Shown here: positions 41,257 through 50,484 of the stretch, piece by piece | Layout of the letters: each line of letters starts with the position of its first letter | Position numbering within the stretch: the first letter of the stretch is position 1 | Source of the DNA: CAZCWX01 sp964502465 | GTDB taxonomy: Bacteria; Desulfobacterota; Binatia; Bin18 | Assembly (NCBI GenBank): GCA_964502465.1 | Contig: CAZCWX010000438.1 | Location: 1-51,755, forward strand | Length of the DNA stretch: 51,755 nt | Direction: 5' to 3' | Notes under the pieces: model-generated | Seen by the model: the letters and a program-made list of their open reading frames with translations, nothing else | Told to the model about the DNA's origin: nothing | Databases searched by the model: none | Translations under genes and position numbers: made by a program

Positions 41257-41754
41257 CTACTGCTGATCTACAGGACGTTCTGTCCGGACACCAACGCTAC
41301 GAGCCGTCACCACCAGTTCCCCGTTTTGATCCCGATACTCGGTTATGGTCTCTGAGAAAACCAATTTGCCGGCACGGCGTCCTTCCTTTTCCCAGGTTTT
41401 GCCGGGCTTCACTGTTGCCGTTAAGACCTCACCAGGCCTAAGATGGCGGTGATACTCGAAGTGTTGTTCGGCATGGAGACCGCCCCCGCCCCCACCACCG
41501 CCACCCCCGCTGCTGCGTTGCACGCCTGTGGCTTCCTTGCCCGAGCCAAACCAGGGTTGCCCAATTTTGGGCCGCAGTGGATAGTCGGGATCAAATTGGG
41601 CACTGGCCATTGCAAAAGTTGGTGGCGCAATGATGGACCCTAGCTCAGTCGTCTTGGCATAGTCTTCGTCATAATAAATCTTGTTGTCGTCGCCAATTGC
41701 CCGGGCGAACAGCATGATATGACCTGCCTCGACGGGAAATTTTTTCACTGCCAT
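41257..41754 (-). CDS. FAS1/MaoC N-terminal-type dehydratase with ten-glycine run
   Basis: 165 residues of the MaoC dehydratase N-terminal type: FARAIGDDNKIYYDEDYAK, APPTFAMASAQFDPDY and ending in GELVVTARSVGVRTER. Residues 83-92 are ten consecutive glycines, encoded by mixed codons, inserted just before the strand LHAEQHFEYHRHLRPGEVL. This run is not needed for the fold and probably forms a flexible loop. Co-transcribed with the downstream MaoC gene. Function: dehydratase partner for an unidentified acyl-CoA. Confidence 0.85.
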   Translation of the reverse strand: MAVKKFPVEAGHIMLFARAIGDDNKIYYDEDYAKTTELGSIIAPPTFAMASAQFDPDYPLRPKIGQPWFGSGKEATGVQRSSGGGGGGGGGGLHAEQHFEYHRHLRPGEVLTATVKPGKTWEKEGRRAGKLVFSETITEYRDQNGELVVTARSVGVRTERPVDQQ

Positions 41755-41833
41755 TGTGGTCTCTCCTTCTCCGACGTTTTTCTTCAGAGTGACCTCACCA
41801 GACTCCCTTGTGAGGTGGTGGTCTCTTTTCCGT

Positions 41834-43522
41834 TTACTCGTCTTGAGTCACCCGGAGAACTTCAGCGACCGTAGTCGTTCCTTCACGCACCTTCCGCCAG
41901 CCGTCTTCCCGCAGCGTACGCATATGCTGGTTACTAACAGCGAAGCTGCGAATAATGTCCGAGGACGAACGCTTGAGGACAAGTTGGCGGCTCCCTTCGT
42001 TGATGACGAGGAGTTCGAAAATGCCACTACGGCCTCTATACCCTGTCATGGCACACGCATCGCACCCCTGCGCTTCATAGGCCGCCAGCGGAATTCTGTC
42101 ACGGCCATTCGCAGGGGAACCGTTCCCTTCTGGGGTGACTCCCCCTTCTACAGGACGCCGGCAATGCCGACAGAGGGTTCGCACCAACCGTTGCGCCATG
42201 ACTCCAAGCAACGACGAAGCCAGAAGGTAATCTTCCACCCCCATTTCAAGGAGGCGCGAAATCGCACCAGCCGCATCATTCGTGTGCAGCGTGGAGAAAA
42301 CCAGATGGCCCGTAAGCGCAGCCTGGACGGCGATTTCCGCAGTTTCATAATCACGGATTTCCCCTACCATAATCACATCCGGATCCTGACGGACAATCGA
42401 CCGTAATCCGTTGGCAAACGTCAACCCAATCTGCGGCTTGACATGGATCTGATTGACACCGCTCAACTGGTACTCAACCGGATCTTCGATCGTAATGATC
42501 TTTTTGTCCGGAGAATTGATCTTATCCAACGCACCGTACAGGGTCGTGGTCTTCCCACTGCCGGTAGGGCCGGTGACAAGGATCATTCCATATGGACGGT
42601 TAATTAACCCATCAAACGTCCCGAGTGTGTCCTGCGGGAACCCGAGAGAATCCAGGGTGACAGAGATGCTTGAGCGATCCAAAATACGCAAAACGACACT
42701 TTCTCCGTAGAGTGTCGGTAACGTCGAGACGCGCAAATCGATTTCACGGCCCAGCATGCGCAATTTGATGCGGCCATCCTGCGGCAGTCGTCGCTCGGCA
42801 ATGTTCAGTTTCGCCATCAACTTGACGCGAGAGATCAAGGCGGCCTGCAGTTTCCGGGGAGGCGCATCAACGTCGTGGAGCACACCATCAATACGATAAC
42901 GCACCCGCAATTCCTTCTCAAAAGGCTCGATGTGGATATCAGAGGCACGCTGCTCCAACGCACGAGCGATGAGGACGTTCACCAGTCGAATGACCGGCGC
43001 TTCGCTGGCAAGATCGCGCAGGTGCTCGACATCTTCCTGATCTTCCTCCAGGTACTCAACTTCCCCTACTTCACCACCCACCGCACGTTCTTCCGCAGGA
43101 GTCTCGGCATAATAGGTATTCAAGGCATCGTGGATATCGCGCTCACGCGCCAGACAACGGGTTACTTGCAACCCAGTTGCCTTCTCTAACGCTTCGAGTA
43201 CGTACAGATCGCCCGGGTCCGCCATTGCCACCGTGAGCAGCCCATCCTGAACCGCGAGCGGACACACTCTGGCCTGATGAAAGAACCCGGGTTTGATATT
43301 TTCAATGGCGGGGATTTCTTTAGGAAAATCCCGCGAGCTAAGAATCGACGTACGGTAATACTCAGCCTGGAGTGTGAGCAAATCGTCTTCTGAGATAAAT
43401 CCTAACTCAACGAGTAAGCGCTCAAGAGGTTCTGCTCGTTCCCGCTGCACTCGTTGGACCTTACGGAGGTCGTCAATTGAAACTTTCCCACTAGCGAGGA
43501 GGATTTCTTCAAAACGGGGCAT
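41834..43522 (-). CDS. Type II secretion/type IV pilus assembly ATPase, GspE-like
   Basis: 562 residues. N-terminal MshEN-like domain (about 1-150), central helical domain with SDIHIEPFEKELRVRYRIDG, Walker A GPTGSGKTTT, Walker B-type VGEIRDYETAEIA, His box STLHTNDAAGAISRL, and a C-terminal metal-binding region with C-x2-C pairs CRHC and CDAC. The cysteine motif favours GspE/PilB over retraction ATPase PilT. It powers pseudopilus or pilus assembly at the inner membrane. No other gsp/pil genes are in the window, so the rest of the machine lies elsewhere. Confidence 0.92.
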   Translation of the reverse strand: MPRFEEILLASGKVSIDDLRKVQRVQRERAEPLERLLVELGFISEDDLLTLQAEYYRTSILSSRDFPKEIPAIENIKPGFFHQARVCPLAVQDGLLTVAMADPGDLYVLEALEKATGLQVTRCLARERDIHDALNTYYAETPAEERAVGGEVGEVEYLEEDQEDVEHLRDLASEAPVIRLVNVLIARALEQRASDIHIEPFEKELRVRYRIDGVLHDVDAPPRKLQAALISRVKLMAKLNIAERRLPQDGRIKLRMLGREIDLRVSTLPTLYGESVVLRILDRSSISVTLDSLGFPQDTLGTFDGLINRPYGMILVTGPTGSGKTTTLYGALDKINSPDKKIITIEDPVEYQLSGVNQIHVKPQIGLTFANGLRSIVRQDPDVIMVGEIRDYETAEIAVQAALTGHLVFSTLHTNDAAGAISRLLEMGVEDYLLASSLLGVMAQRLVRTLCRHCRRPVEGGVTPEGNGSPANGRDRIPLAAYEAQGCDACAMTGYRGRSGIFELLVINEGSRQLVLKRSSSDIIRSFAVSNQHMRTLREDGWRKVREGTTTVAEVLRVTQDE

Positions 43523-43604
43523 AGGAATTCACATTGGTAATGTTCAATCGCGGGTTTGCAGAAACCGTTTGTTGCTGTGCGCCTCGCGTCTTATAGACGT
43601 CCTG

Positions 43605-44315
43605 TTATTCTATGGCTCCGGGGATCAAGTGACCAATTCTCTCCCAACGGACCCAACGATCACTGCCATCCCAGGACCAGTAAATCAGGAAGGCTTTTCC
43701 TTTCACATCATCGCGATCGACAAACCCCCAAAAACGGCCGTCATGGCTGCGATCACGGTTGTCACCCATGACAAACAGTTTTTGTGGTGGAACAGTAACA
43801 GGTCCAAAATTATCCCGTGGGCCAGGAACTTGCTGGTCTCCGTCGGCAAAAGTAGCATAGGGATCGTCAACTTTGGCCCCGTTCACGTATAACTGTTTGT
43901 GGCGGATCTCCACCGTGTCTCCACCAACCGCCACAATCCGTTTGATAAAATCTTTGCTGGGATCTCTGGGATAGATAAAAACGATGACGTCTCCTCGCTG
44001 GGGTTGTCCCCACTCCGCTATGGTCTTCTCAAAGGGATAAGGCAACCGCAAGCCATAGACGAATTTGTTGACCAGAATATGGTCTCCGATTTGTAAAGTC
44101 GGCAGCATCGAGCCTGAGGGGATTTTGAACGCCTGGACGACGAAACTGCGAATAAAAAAAGCTAGCAGCAGCGCAACCATCAGGGCTTCAGCATACTCAC
44201 GCGCGACTGATTTCTTCGCAGTCTTTCCTCGCGCCGCGGGCTGATTTTTGGGACGCTGCGATTGGTCTATGAGCGGTGGGACCGTTTCCTCAACATCAGT
44301 CTTGTTTCTGAACAT
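43605..44315 (-). CDS. lepB: Signal peptidase I
   Basis: 236 residues from the ATG at 44315; the GTG at 44330 has no ribosome-binding site. A hydrophilic tail, one membrane helix (ALMVALLLAFFIRSFVV), catalytic Ser in IPSGSMLPTL, catalytic Lys in FIKRIVAVGGD, and box E GDNRDRSHDGRFWGFV. It cleaves Sec/Tat signal peptides on the periplasmic side. It follows lepA by 30 bp on the same strand, the conserved lepA-lepB pair. Confidence 0.95.
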   Translation of the reverse strand: MFRNKTDVEETVPPLIDQSQRPKNQPAARGKTAKKSVAREYAEALMVALLLAFFIRSFVVQAFKIPSGSMLPTLQIGDHILVNKFVYGLRLPYPFEKTIAEWGQPQRGDVIVFIYPRDPSKDFIKRIVAVGGDTVEIRHKQLYVNGAKVDDPYATFADGDQQVPGPRDNFGPVTVPPQKLFVMGDNRDRSHDGRFWGFVDRDDVKGKAFLIYWSWDGSDRWVRWERIGHLIPGAIE

Positions 44316-44345
44316 AGTTTCTCTTAGCACGCTGGGAAACCAGGT

Positions 44346-46148
44346 CTAGGAATCTCGCACTCGTAAGAGTGCCAGGAAGGCTTCCTGCGGAATCTCGACT
44401 CGCCCGACCTGTTTCATGCGCCGTTTCCCTTCTTTTTGCTTTTCTAGCAGTTTTCGCTTACGGGTAATATCCCCTCCATAACATTTCGCAGTCACGTTCT
44501 TCCGTAGCGGTTTGACTGTTTCCCGGGCGATGATTTTTCCTCCAATGGCAGCTTGCACGGCCACCTCGAACATCTGACGGGGGATGAGTTCTCGCATCTT
44601 CTGTACTAACTGCCGCCCTCGGGTGTAGGCATGGTCCTGATGTACAATTAGGGAAAGGGCGTCAACAATTTCTCCATTGATGCGAATGTCAAGCTTGACC
44701 AGATCAGCAGGCCGCAAATCGAGCAGGTCGTAGTCAAACGAGGCATACCCACGACTCACTGACTTGAGCCGGTCATGAAAGTCGATCACCACCTCATTGA
44801 GTGGCAATTCGTACAGCAGCATCGCCCGGTTCGTACCGAGGTACTTGAGTTCGCGGTGGATGCCGCGCCGTTCCTGGCACAGCTGCAAAATATTACCGAG
44901 AAACTCGGTTGGTACGTGAATCGTCGCGAGAATGAAGGGCTCGTCAATGTGGTCGATCTCCTGCACCGGCGGCAGGAGGGCCGGATTATCGACCAACAGG
45001 GTCTCACCAGTAAGGGTTGTCACACGATATTCGACCGTCGGGGTCGTCGTAATGAGATCAAGACCGAATTCTCGTTCAAGCCGCTCTTGGACAATCTCCA
45101 TATGCAAGAGGCCAAGAAAGCCGCAGCGAAAGCCAAACCCAAGCGCCAGAGAACTTTCTTTTTCATAGGTAAACGAGGCGTCGTTAAGCCGCAGCTTCTC
45201 GACAGCGTCACGCAAGGCGTCATATTGATTCGGTTCCACTGGGTAGAGACCACTAAAGACCATAGGTTTCACCGCCTTGAAACCCGGGAACGCCTCTGCG
45301 GTTGGTCGTTCGGGATCTGTGAGTGTGTCACCGATCCTGGCCTCCGTTACATCCTTGATGCCGGCCATGACGAAGCCCACCTCCCCTGGTCCAAGGGCAT
45401 CCACAGTCATCGGACGAGGCGCAAAAACACCGACACGTGCCACTTCATAAACTTTATCGCCTGACATGAGTTGCACACGCATCCCTTGTCGAAGGGTACC
45501 ATCGAACACACGCAGCAGAATAACCGCCCCTTGATAGGAGTCGAACCAGCTATCGAACAATAACGCCTTAAGCGGGGCCTGTGCATCACCCTTTGGCGGG
45601 GGAAACGCATGAATAATGCCCTCTAAAACGTCAGGGATTCCCCGCCCTTCCTTAGCGCTCGCCAAAATCGCCTCGCTCCCATCGAGGCCGATGATCTCCT
45701 CAAGTTCCCGCCGTACCCGCTCGGGATCAGCACTTGGCAGGTCGATCTTGTTAATGACTGGCAAAAGTTCCAACTGATGGTCGAGTGCCAGGTATGCATT
45801 CGCTAATGTTTGCGCTTCAACCCCTTGGGTTGCATCAACGACCAGGATCGCTCCTTCACAGGCAGAGAGGCTGCGGGAAACTTCGTAAGAAAAATCGACA
45901 TGCCCAGGCGTATCAATCAGATTGAGACGGTACTCTTCTCCATCCCGCGCGAGATAGCGTAACCGCACTGTGCGAGCCTTGATGGTAATGCCTCGTTCCT
46001 GTTCTAGATCCATCGTATCGAGGAATTGCGCCCCACGTTCTCGTTCGCTAATCGCGCCGGTAAACGAGAGCAGCTTATCGGCCAGGGTCGATTTTCCGTG
46101 ATCGATATGCGCAACGATGCTAAAGTTACGGATGTGATTCGTGTCCAT
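44346..46148 (-). CDS. lepA: Elongation factor 4 (LepA)
   Basis: 600 residues from the ATG at 46148, which gives the standard N-terminus MDTNHIRNFSIVAHIDHGKS. GTPase motifs G1 AHIDHGKST, G2 GITI, G3 DTPGHVDF and G4 NKID are present, followed by domains II, III, V and the LepA-specific C-terminal domain (YGGDITRKRKLLEKQKEGKR). It is a ribosomal back-translocating GTPase. The start overlaps the end of the epimerase gene by 23 bp without a clear Shine-Dalgarno, so re-initiation is likely. Confidence 0.97.
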   Translation of the reverse strand: MDTNHIRNFSIVAHIDHGKSTLADKLLSFTGAISERERGAQFLDTMDLEQERGITIKARTVRLRYLARDGEEYRLNLIDTPGHVDFSYEVSRSLSACEGAILVVDATQGVEAQTLANAYLALDHQLELLPVINKIDLPSADPERVRRELEEIIGLDGSEAILASAKEGRGIPDVLEGIIHAFPPPKGDAQAPLKALLFDSWFDSYQGAVILLRVFDGTLRQGMRVQLMSGDKVYEVARVGVFAPRPMTVDALGPGEVGFVMAGIKDVTEARIGDTLTDPERPTAEAFPGFKAVKPMVFSGLYPVEPNQYDALRDAVEKLRLNDASFTYEKESSLALGFGFRCGFLGLLHMEIVQERLEREFGLDLITTTPTVEYRVTTLTGETLLVDNPALLPPVQEIDHIDEPFILATIHVPTEFLGNILQLCQERRGIHRELKYLGTNRAMLLYELPLNEVVIDFHDRLKSVSRGYASFDYDLLDLRPADLVKLDIRINGEIVDALSLIVHQDHAYTRGRQLVQKMRELIPRQMFEVAVQAAIGGKIIARETVKPLRKNVTAKCYGGDITRKRKLLEKQKEGKRRMKQVGRVEIPQEAFLALLRVRDS

Positions 46149-47067
46149 GCTGTCGAGTACGAAAGTATGCAACCGTTTGTCGTAGCCCCTCCTCGAAGCT
46201 GACCTCCGGTTGCCAGTGAAGTATGGCAGCAGCGCGATCCCAGGCAAGCACGCTGCGCCGCTGCTCTCCCGGCTTCGCAGGACCATGAATTTCGGGTACC
46301 TGCGGATTCGTCAATGCGCGCAAGTGCTGGAAGAGTTGATTCACATCAGTTTCGATCCCGTTCCCAATGTTTAATGGTCCCGTATATTCGACCTGCAAAG
46401 CCGCGAGATTTGCGCGAGCCACATCGCCCACAAACACGTAGTCTCGCGTTTGTTTGCCATCACCGTTGATGACAGGCTGTGCACCAGACAAGAGACGCAA
46501 GGTAAAAATCGCCACCACACCCGCCTCACCGTGCGGGTCTTGACGCGGGCCATACACATTAGCGTAACGCAGGGCACAGTATGAAATGCCGTACTGGACT
46601 TGGTAAAAATAGAGGTAGTGCTCTCCAGCGCGCTTGCTCACGCCATAAGGACTAATCGGGTGAGTAGGATGGTCTTCTGATGCAGGAAAGACCTCTTGTT
46701 CTCCATACACTGTGCCACCCGAAGATGCGAAGAGGATCTTCTTGACGCCCACTTCACGGGCCCCTTCGAGTATGTTCAGCAAGCCACAGATGTTGACTCG
46801 TGCATCGAAAAGAGGGTCGGCAACCGAGCGACGGACATCCATCTGAGCGGCGTGATGGTTCAGCACCTCAATTTTTTCCCGAACAATCAAGTGCCGGACC
46901 GCAACGTCTTGAATGTCTGCGTGCACGAAGTGGGCCTGAGGGTGAACGTTCTCTCGTTTCCCAGTCGATAGATCGTCCACCACAAACACCTCATGCCCGG
47001 CTTGTATGTACGCATCCACCACGTGCGAACCGATGAAGCCAGCGCCTCCAGTGACGAGTATTCGCAT
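46126..47067 (-). CDS. NAD-dependent nucleotide-sugar epimerase (GalE-like extended SDR)
   Basis: 313 residues from the ATG at 47067 (GGAG upstream). Rossmann motif VTGGAGFIGSHV, NHHAAQMDVRRSVADP, the catalytic triad SSGGTVYG and Y-x-x-x-K in YGVSKRAGE, then NVYGPRQDPHGEAGVVA. This is the UDP-glucose/UDP-N-acetylglucosamine 4-epimerase subgroup, so substrate UDP-sugar is likely but its identity is open. It is 17 bp downstream of the UDP-glucuronate decarboxylase gene. Confidence 0.88.
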   Translation of the reverse strand: MRILVTGGAGFIGSHVVDAYIQAGHEVFVVDDLSTGKRENVHPQAHFVHADIQDVAVRHLIVREKIEVLNHHAAQMDVRRSVADPLFDARVNICGLLNILEGAREVGVKKILFASSGGTVYGEQEVFPASEDHPTHPISPYGVSKRAGEHYLYFYQVQYGISYCALRYANVYGPRQDPHGEAGVVAIFTLRLLSGAQPVINGDGKQTRDYVFVGDVARANLAALQVEYTGPLNIGNGIETDVNQLFQHLRALTNPQVPEIHGPAKPGEQRRSVLAWDRAAAILHWQPEVSFEEGLRQTVAYFRTRQHGHESHP

Positions 47068-47084
47068 GAGCAACTCCGGTGTAG

Positions 47085-48026
47085 TTATTTCTTTCCTACC
47101 CTCTCCTTAAAATAGGAGATGGTCTCTGTGAGTCCGTCTTCGAGTGCCACCTGCGGTTCCCACCCCAGGAGGCGACGCGCGAGTCCAATGTCTGGCTGCC
47201 TGACTTTGGGATCGTCAATCGGCAGCGGCTTAAAGGCGATCTGACTCTGGCTACCAGTCAGGGCAATGATCACGCGGGCAAACTGGAGCACCGACATCTC
47301 CCGCGGGTTGCCGATATTCACAGGTTCGTCGTAATCTGAGTGGAGGAGATGAATGATCCCCTCGACCAAATCGGAGACATAGCAGAAACTACGGGTCTGG
47401 CCACCATCGCCGTAGACTGTCAGGTCTTCCCCGTTCAAGGCTTGCGAAACGAAATTGGGCACCACGCGACCATCGTTGAGGCGCATGCGGGGACCGTACG
47501 TATTAAAAATGCGCACGATGCGCGTCTCCACCTTATGGAAGCGGTGATACGCCATTGTCATGGCTTCAGCAAAGCGCTTGGCTTCGTCATACACCCCACG
47601 GGGGCCAATCGGGTTCACGTTGCCCCAATAGTCCTCCTTTTGCGGGTGGATCAACGGGTCACCATAGACCTCAGAGGTCGAGGCGAGAAGGAAGCGGGCA
47701 CCTTTTTCCTTTGCCAACCCTAACGCCTTATGTGTCCCTAGCGACCCCACTTTGAGGGTTTGGATAGGGAGTTCAAGGTAGTCAATAGGGCTCGCCGGCG
47801 AAGCGAAATGCAGAATCGCGTCCAATGGCCCTTTGACATAAATATAGGTGGTGATGTCCTGAGGAATGAAGGAAAAGCGCGAGTTAGGGAAAAGGTGGGC
47901 GATATTATCCGCGCTGCCAGTAATGAGGTTATCCATACAGATCACTTCATCGCCATTGCCAAGAAATCGCTCACACAGATGGGACCCAATAAAGCCCGCA
48001 CCGCCGGTGATCAAGATACGCGCCAT
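47085..48026 (-). CDS. UDP-glucuronate decarboxylase (UDP-xylose synthase)
   Basis: 313 residues. ITGGAGFIGSHLCERFL at the N-terminus, HFASPASPIDYLELPIQTLKVGSLGT (the strongly conserved UXS signature), STSEVYGDPLIHPQ, Y-x-x-x-K in YDEAKRFAE and NTYGPRMRLNDGRVVPNF. It converts UDP-glucuronate into UDP-xylose, using NAD transiently. It lies between the UDP-glucose dehydrogenase, which makes its substrate, and the GalE-like epimerase, which could give UDP-arabinose. Confidence 0.92.
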   Translation of the reverse strand: MARILITGGAGFIGSHLCERFLGNGDEVICMDNLITGSADNIAHLFPNSRFSFIPQDITTYIYVKGPLDAILHFASPASPIDYLELPIQTLKVGSLGTHKALGLAKEKGARFLLASTSEVYGDPLIHPQKEDYWGNVNPIGPRGVYDEAKRFAEAMTMAYHRFHKVETRIVRIFNTYGPRMRLNDGRVVPNFVSQALNGEDLTVYGDGGQTRSFCYVSDLVEGIIHLLHSDYDEPVNIGNPREMSVLQFARVIIALTGSQSQIAFKPLPIDDPKVRQPDIGLARRLLGWEPQVALEDGLTETISYFKERVGKK

Positions 48027-48057
48027 AGTCTTTGCCTTTGTCTCGGAAGGAACACCA

Positions 48058-49371
48058 CTATTGTATGACCGGCGTCCGACCGATCGGATAGTAGGTAAAC
48101 CCTTCCTGTTTCATCACTGCTGGTTCATACAGGTTACGTCCGTCGAAAATGACGGGAGTCTTCATCAACTGGCGCATGCGGCTAAAGTCTGGCCGGCGAA
48201 ACTCATTCCACTCAGTGACGATGAGCAAGGCGTCAGCACCAACAAGCGCGTCGTAATTCACCCGATGATAGGAAACACGTTCGCCGAACACTTCTCTTGC
48301 CCGACTCAGAGCCTCAGGATCATGGACGGCAACTTCAGCGCCAGCACCGATGAGCGATTCGACAATAACCAGCGAGGGCGCTTCGCGCATGTCGTCGGTG
48401 CGTGGCTTGAAGGCTAATCCCCAAATCGCGAATTTGCGGCCATGGACATCGCCCCCAAAGTGGGCACAGACCTTGTCCACGAGTAGCCGTTTTTGTCGTT
48501 CGTTGATCACCTCGACGGTCTGTAACAGAAAAAATTTCCCTCCGGTCTCTTCGGCTGTGCGGATCACGGCTCGGACGTCCTTGGGAAAACACGAGCCACC
48601 GTAGCCAACACCAGGAAAGAGAAAATAGTGTCCAATACGACGATCAAACCCAATGCCCCGACGTACCTCAGAGACATCCGCACCCACTCTCTCACACAGG
48701 TTCGCGATCTCATTGATGAACGAGATGCGCGTGGCAAGAAAAGCGTTAGCCGCATACTTTGTCATCTCGGCACTCCGGTTATCCATCACCAGGATCGGGT
48801 TCTCAGTACGCACGAAGGGTGCGTAGAGTTCTTTTAATAACGACAACGCTCGCTCGCTGTTGCCACCAATCACCACCCGATCCGGCTTCATAAAATCTTC
48901 GACGGCAGCTCCTTCTTTGAGAAACTCAGGATTGGAAACCACGTCAAAAGGATGCTCGGTGTGTGCCGCCATGGTTTCACGCACGCGGTCTGCTGTGCCG
49001 ACTGGCACCGTGCTTTTCATCACGACCACCCGGTAGCCAGGCATGACACAGGCAATCTCTTTCGCTGCCTGCAGAACCATACGGACATCGGCTGAGCCGT
49101 CCATATCCGAAGGCGTCCCGACAGCAATAAAACAGACCATGCCCTCTTTGACCGCAAGGGCGAGATCTGAAGTAAAACGCAAACGCCCGTCTGCAGTGTT
49201 GCGACGGATCAGTTCTTCTAACCCCGGCTCATAGATGGGCACTTTTCCACTATTAAGGTCAGCAATTTTGCGTTGATCAATGTCTACACAGATCACGTCG
49301 TTGCCGCTTTCGGCAAAACATGTCCCTGCCACTAACCCGACATAGCCGGTCCCAATGACACAAAGCTTCAT
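48058..49371 (-). CDS. ugd: UDP-glucose 6-dehydrogenase
   Basis: 437 residues. Rossmann motif MKLCVIGTGYVGLVAGTCFAESG, the middle region VVMKSTVPVGTAD and SNPEFLKEGAAVEDF, and the catalytic Cys in GYGGSCFPKDVRA near residue 260, with LAFKPRTDDMREAPS afterwards. It oxidises UDP-glucose to UDP-glucuronate with two NAD. First gene of the ugd, UXS, epimerase set (31 bp and 17 bp gaps), supplying precursors for envelope polysaccharide. A 198-bp gap without features separates it from the PfkB kinase. Confidence 0.96.
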   Translation of the reverse strand: MKLCVIGTGYVGLVAGTCFAESGNDVICVDIDQRKIADLNSGKVPIYEPGLEELIRRNTADGRLRFTSDLALAVKEGMVCFIAVGTPSDMDGSADVRMVLQAAKEIACVMPGYRVVVMKSTVPVGTADRVRETMAAHTEHPFDVVSNPEFLKEGAAVEDFMKPDRVVIGGNSERALSLLKELYAPFVRTENPILVMDNRSAEMTKYAANAFLATRISFINEIANLCERVGADVSEVRRGIGFDRRIGHYFLFPGVGYGGSCFPKDVRAVIRTAEETGGKFFLLQTVEVINERQKRLLVDKVCAHFGGDVHGRKFAIWGLAFKPRTDDMREAPSLVIVESLIGAGAEVAVHDPEALSRAREVFGERVSYHRVNYDALVGADALLIVTEWNEFRRPDFSRMRQLMKTPVIFDGRNLYEPAVMKQEGFTYYPIGRTPVIQ

Positions 49372-49569
49372 AGCTTCTCCATGCTCCTCAACATGCCGTG
49401 CTCGGCCTCATTCAACCTGAAAGAAAACGTCGAAATGACACTGCTGAAAACTGATTCTAGCATATCTCTGATTATGGAAACGCTTTTCTTGGGCCGGGAG
49501 AAAAGCAACACCTCCCCTGAAGCTCTGAGGCGTGTCCAGTCCAGCAGAGATGGCTCACTATCGATGTCC

Positions 49570-50469
49570 TTAAAACTCGGTAAGGGCGACAAATTGGCGG
49601 TAGCGCCGATCAATATCGTCACGGGTAAGCGTGTGGAACCGGCGCAAGCTGAAGTCTTCAACCACGAACGAAGCCACGACACTGCCGTATACAATTGCCT
49701 TGCGTAACCCCGCTTCAGACAGGTCACCAGACTGAGCGAGGTGGCCAAGGAAGCCTCCAGCAAAGGAATCCCCGGCACCCGTGGGGTCAAAGACCTCCTC
49801 CAAGGGATACGCTGGAACGGCAAAAACCGAATTAGCCGAGAAGAGCAAAACACCATATTCGCCCCGCTTGACGAGGAGAGTACGCGGTCCCATTGCTAAA
49901 ATTTTCCGCGCCGCGCGCACGATATTGCGCTCACGGCCAAGCAAGCGCGTTTCTTCATCGTTAATGATCAGGGTCTCAACTTTTTTGAGCAGAGCCTCCA
50001 GTTCTGGCCGTGCTCCTTCAATCCAATGGCTAATAGTATCACAAGCGATCAAACGGGGCTGAGTAAGTTGGTCTAATACCCCCTCTTGCAAGCCTGGGTT
50101 GATATTGCCTAAGAAGACGAAAGGGGTGTTACGGTACTGAGGAGGCAATACCGGAGTAAAATCCGCAAAAACGTTGAGTTGTAAATCCAAAGTATCACGA
50201 ATGTTCATATCCTCATGATACCGCCCAGTCCAACGAAACGTCCGTCCTTTCCTCATTTCCACACCGGCAAGATCGATGTTGGGCGAAGAGAGAATAGCCC
50301 GTTCCTGTTCTGGAAAATCTTCGCCAATGACAGCCACAACCTTCACCGGAGCAAAATAGCTTGCTGCTACCGCAAAGTAGGCAGCTGACCCGCCCAACAC
50401 CTCTTCCATTCGGCCCAAAGGGGTTTCGATGGTGTCAAGCGCCACTGAACCCACGACAAGGATGCTCAT
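49570..50469 (-). CDS. PfkB-family carbohydrate/nucleoside kinase
   Basis: 299 residues. N-terminal ILVVGSVALDTIETP, GGSAAYFAVAASYFAP and the C-terminal anion hole/catalytic motif DPTGAGDSFAGGFLGHLA with the general-base Asp. Ribokinase-family enzymes phosphorylate sugars or nucleosides. It lies 15 bp downstream of mtnP on the same strand, so adenosine or 5-methylthioribose-related substrates are attractive, but this is inference. Confidence 0.9.
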   Translation of the reverse strand: MSILVVGSVALDTIETPLGRMEEVLGGSAAYFAVAASYFAPVKVVAVIGEDFPEQERAILSSPNIDLAGVEMRKGRTFRWTGRYHEDMNIRDTLDLQLNVFADFTPVLPPQYRNTPFVFLGNINPGLQEGVLDQLTQPRLIACDTISHWIEGARPELEALLKKVETLIINDEETRLLGRERNIVRAARKILAMGPRTLLVKRGEYGVLLFSANSVFAVPAYPLEEVFDPTGAGDSFAGGFLGHLAQSGDLSEAGLRKAIVYGSVVASFVVEDFSLRRFHTLTRDDIDRRYRQFVALTEF

Positions 50470-50484
50470 GCTCTCCCCCTCCCC

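Noticed and set aside
44775..45464. A 229-residue plus-strand ORF inside lepA
   Set aside because: It is the antisense shadow of a strongly conserved GTPase gene; the translation has no recognisable motif and no ribosome-binding site.
49372..49569. Small ORF between ugd and the PfkB kinase (plus strand, 49381-49707)
   Set aside because: It overlaps the kinase gene in antisense, with no ribosome-binding site and no recognisable motif.
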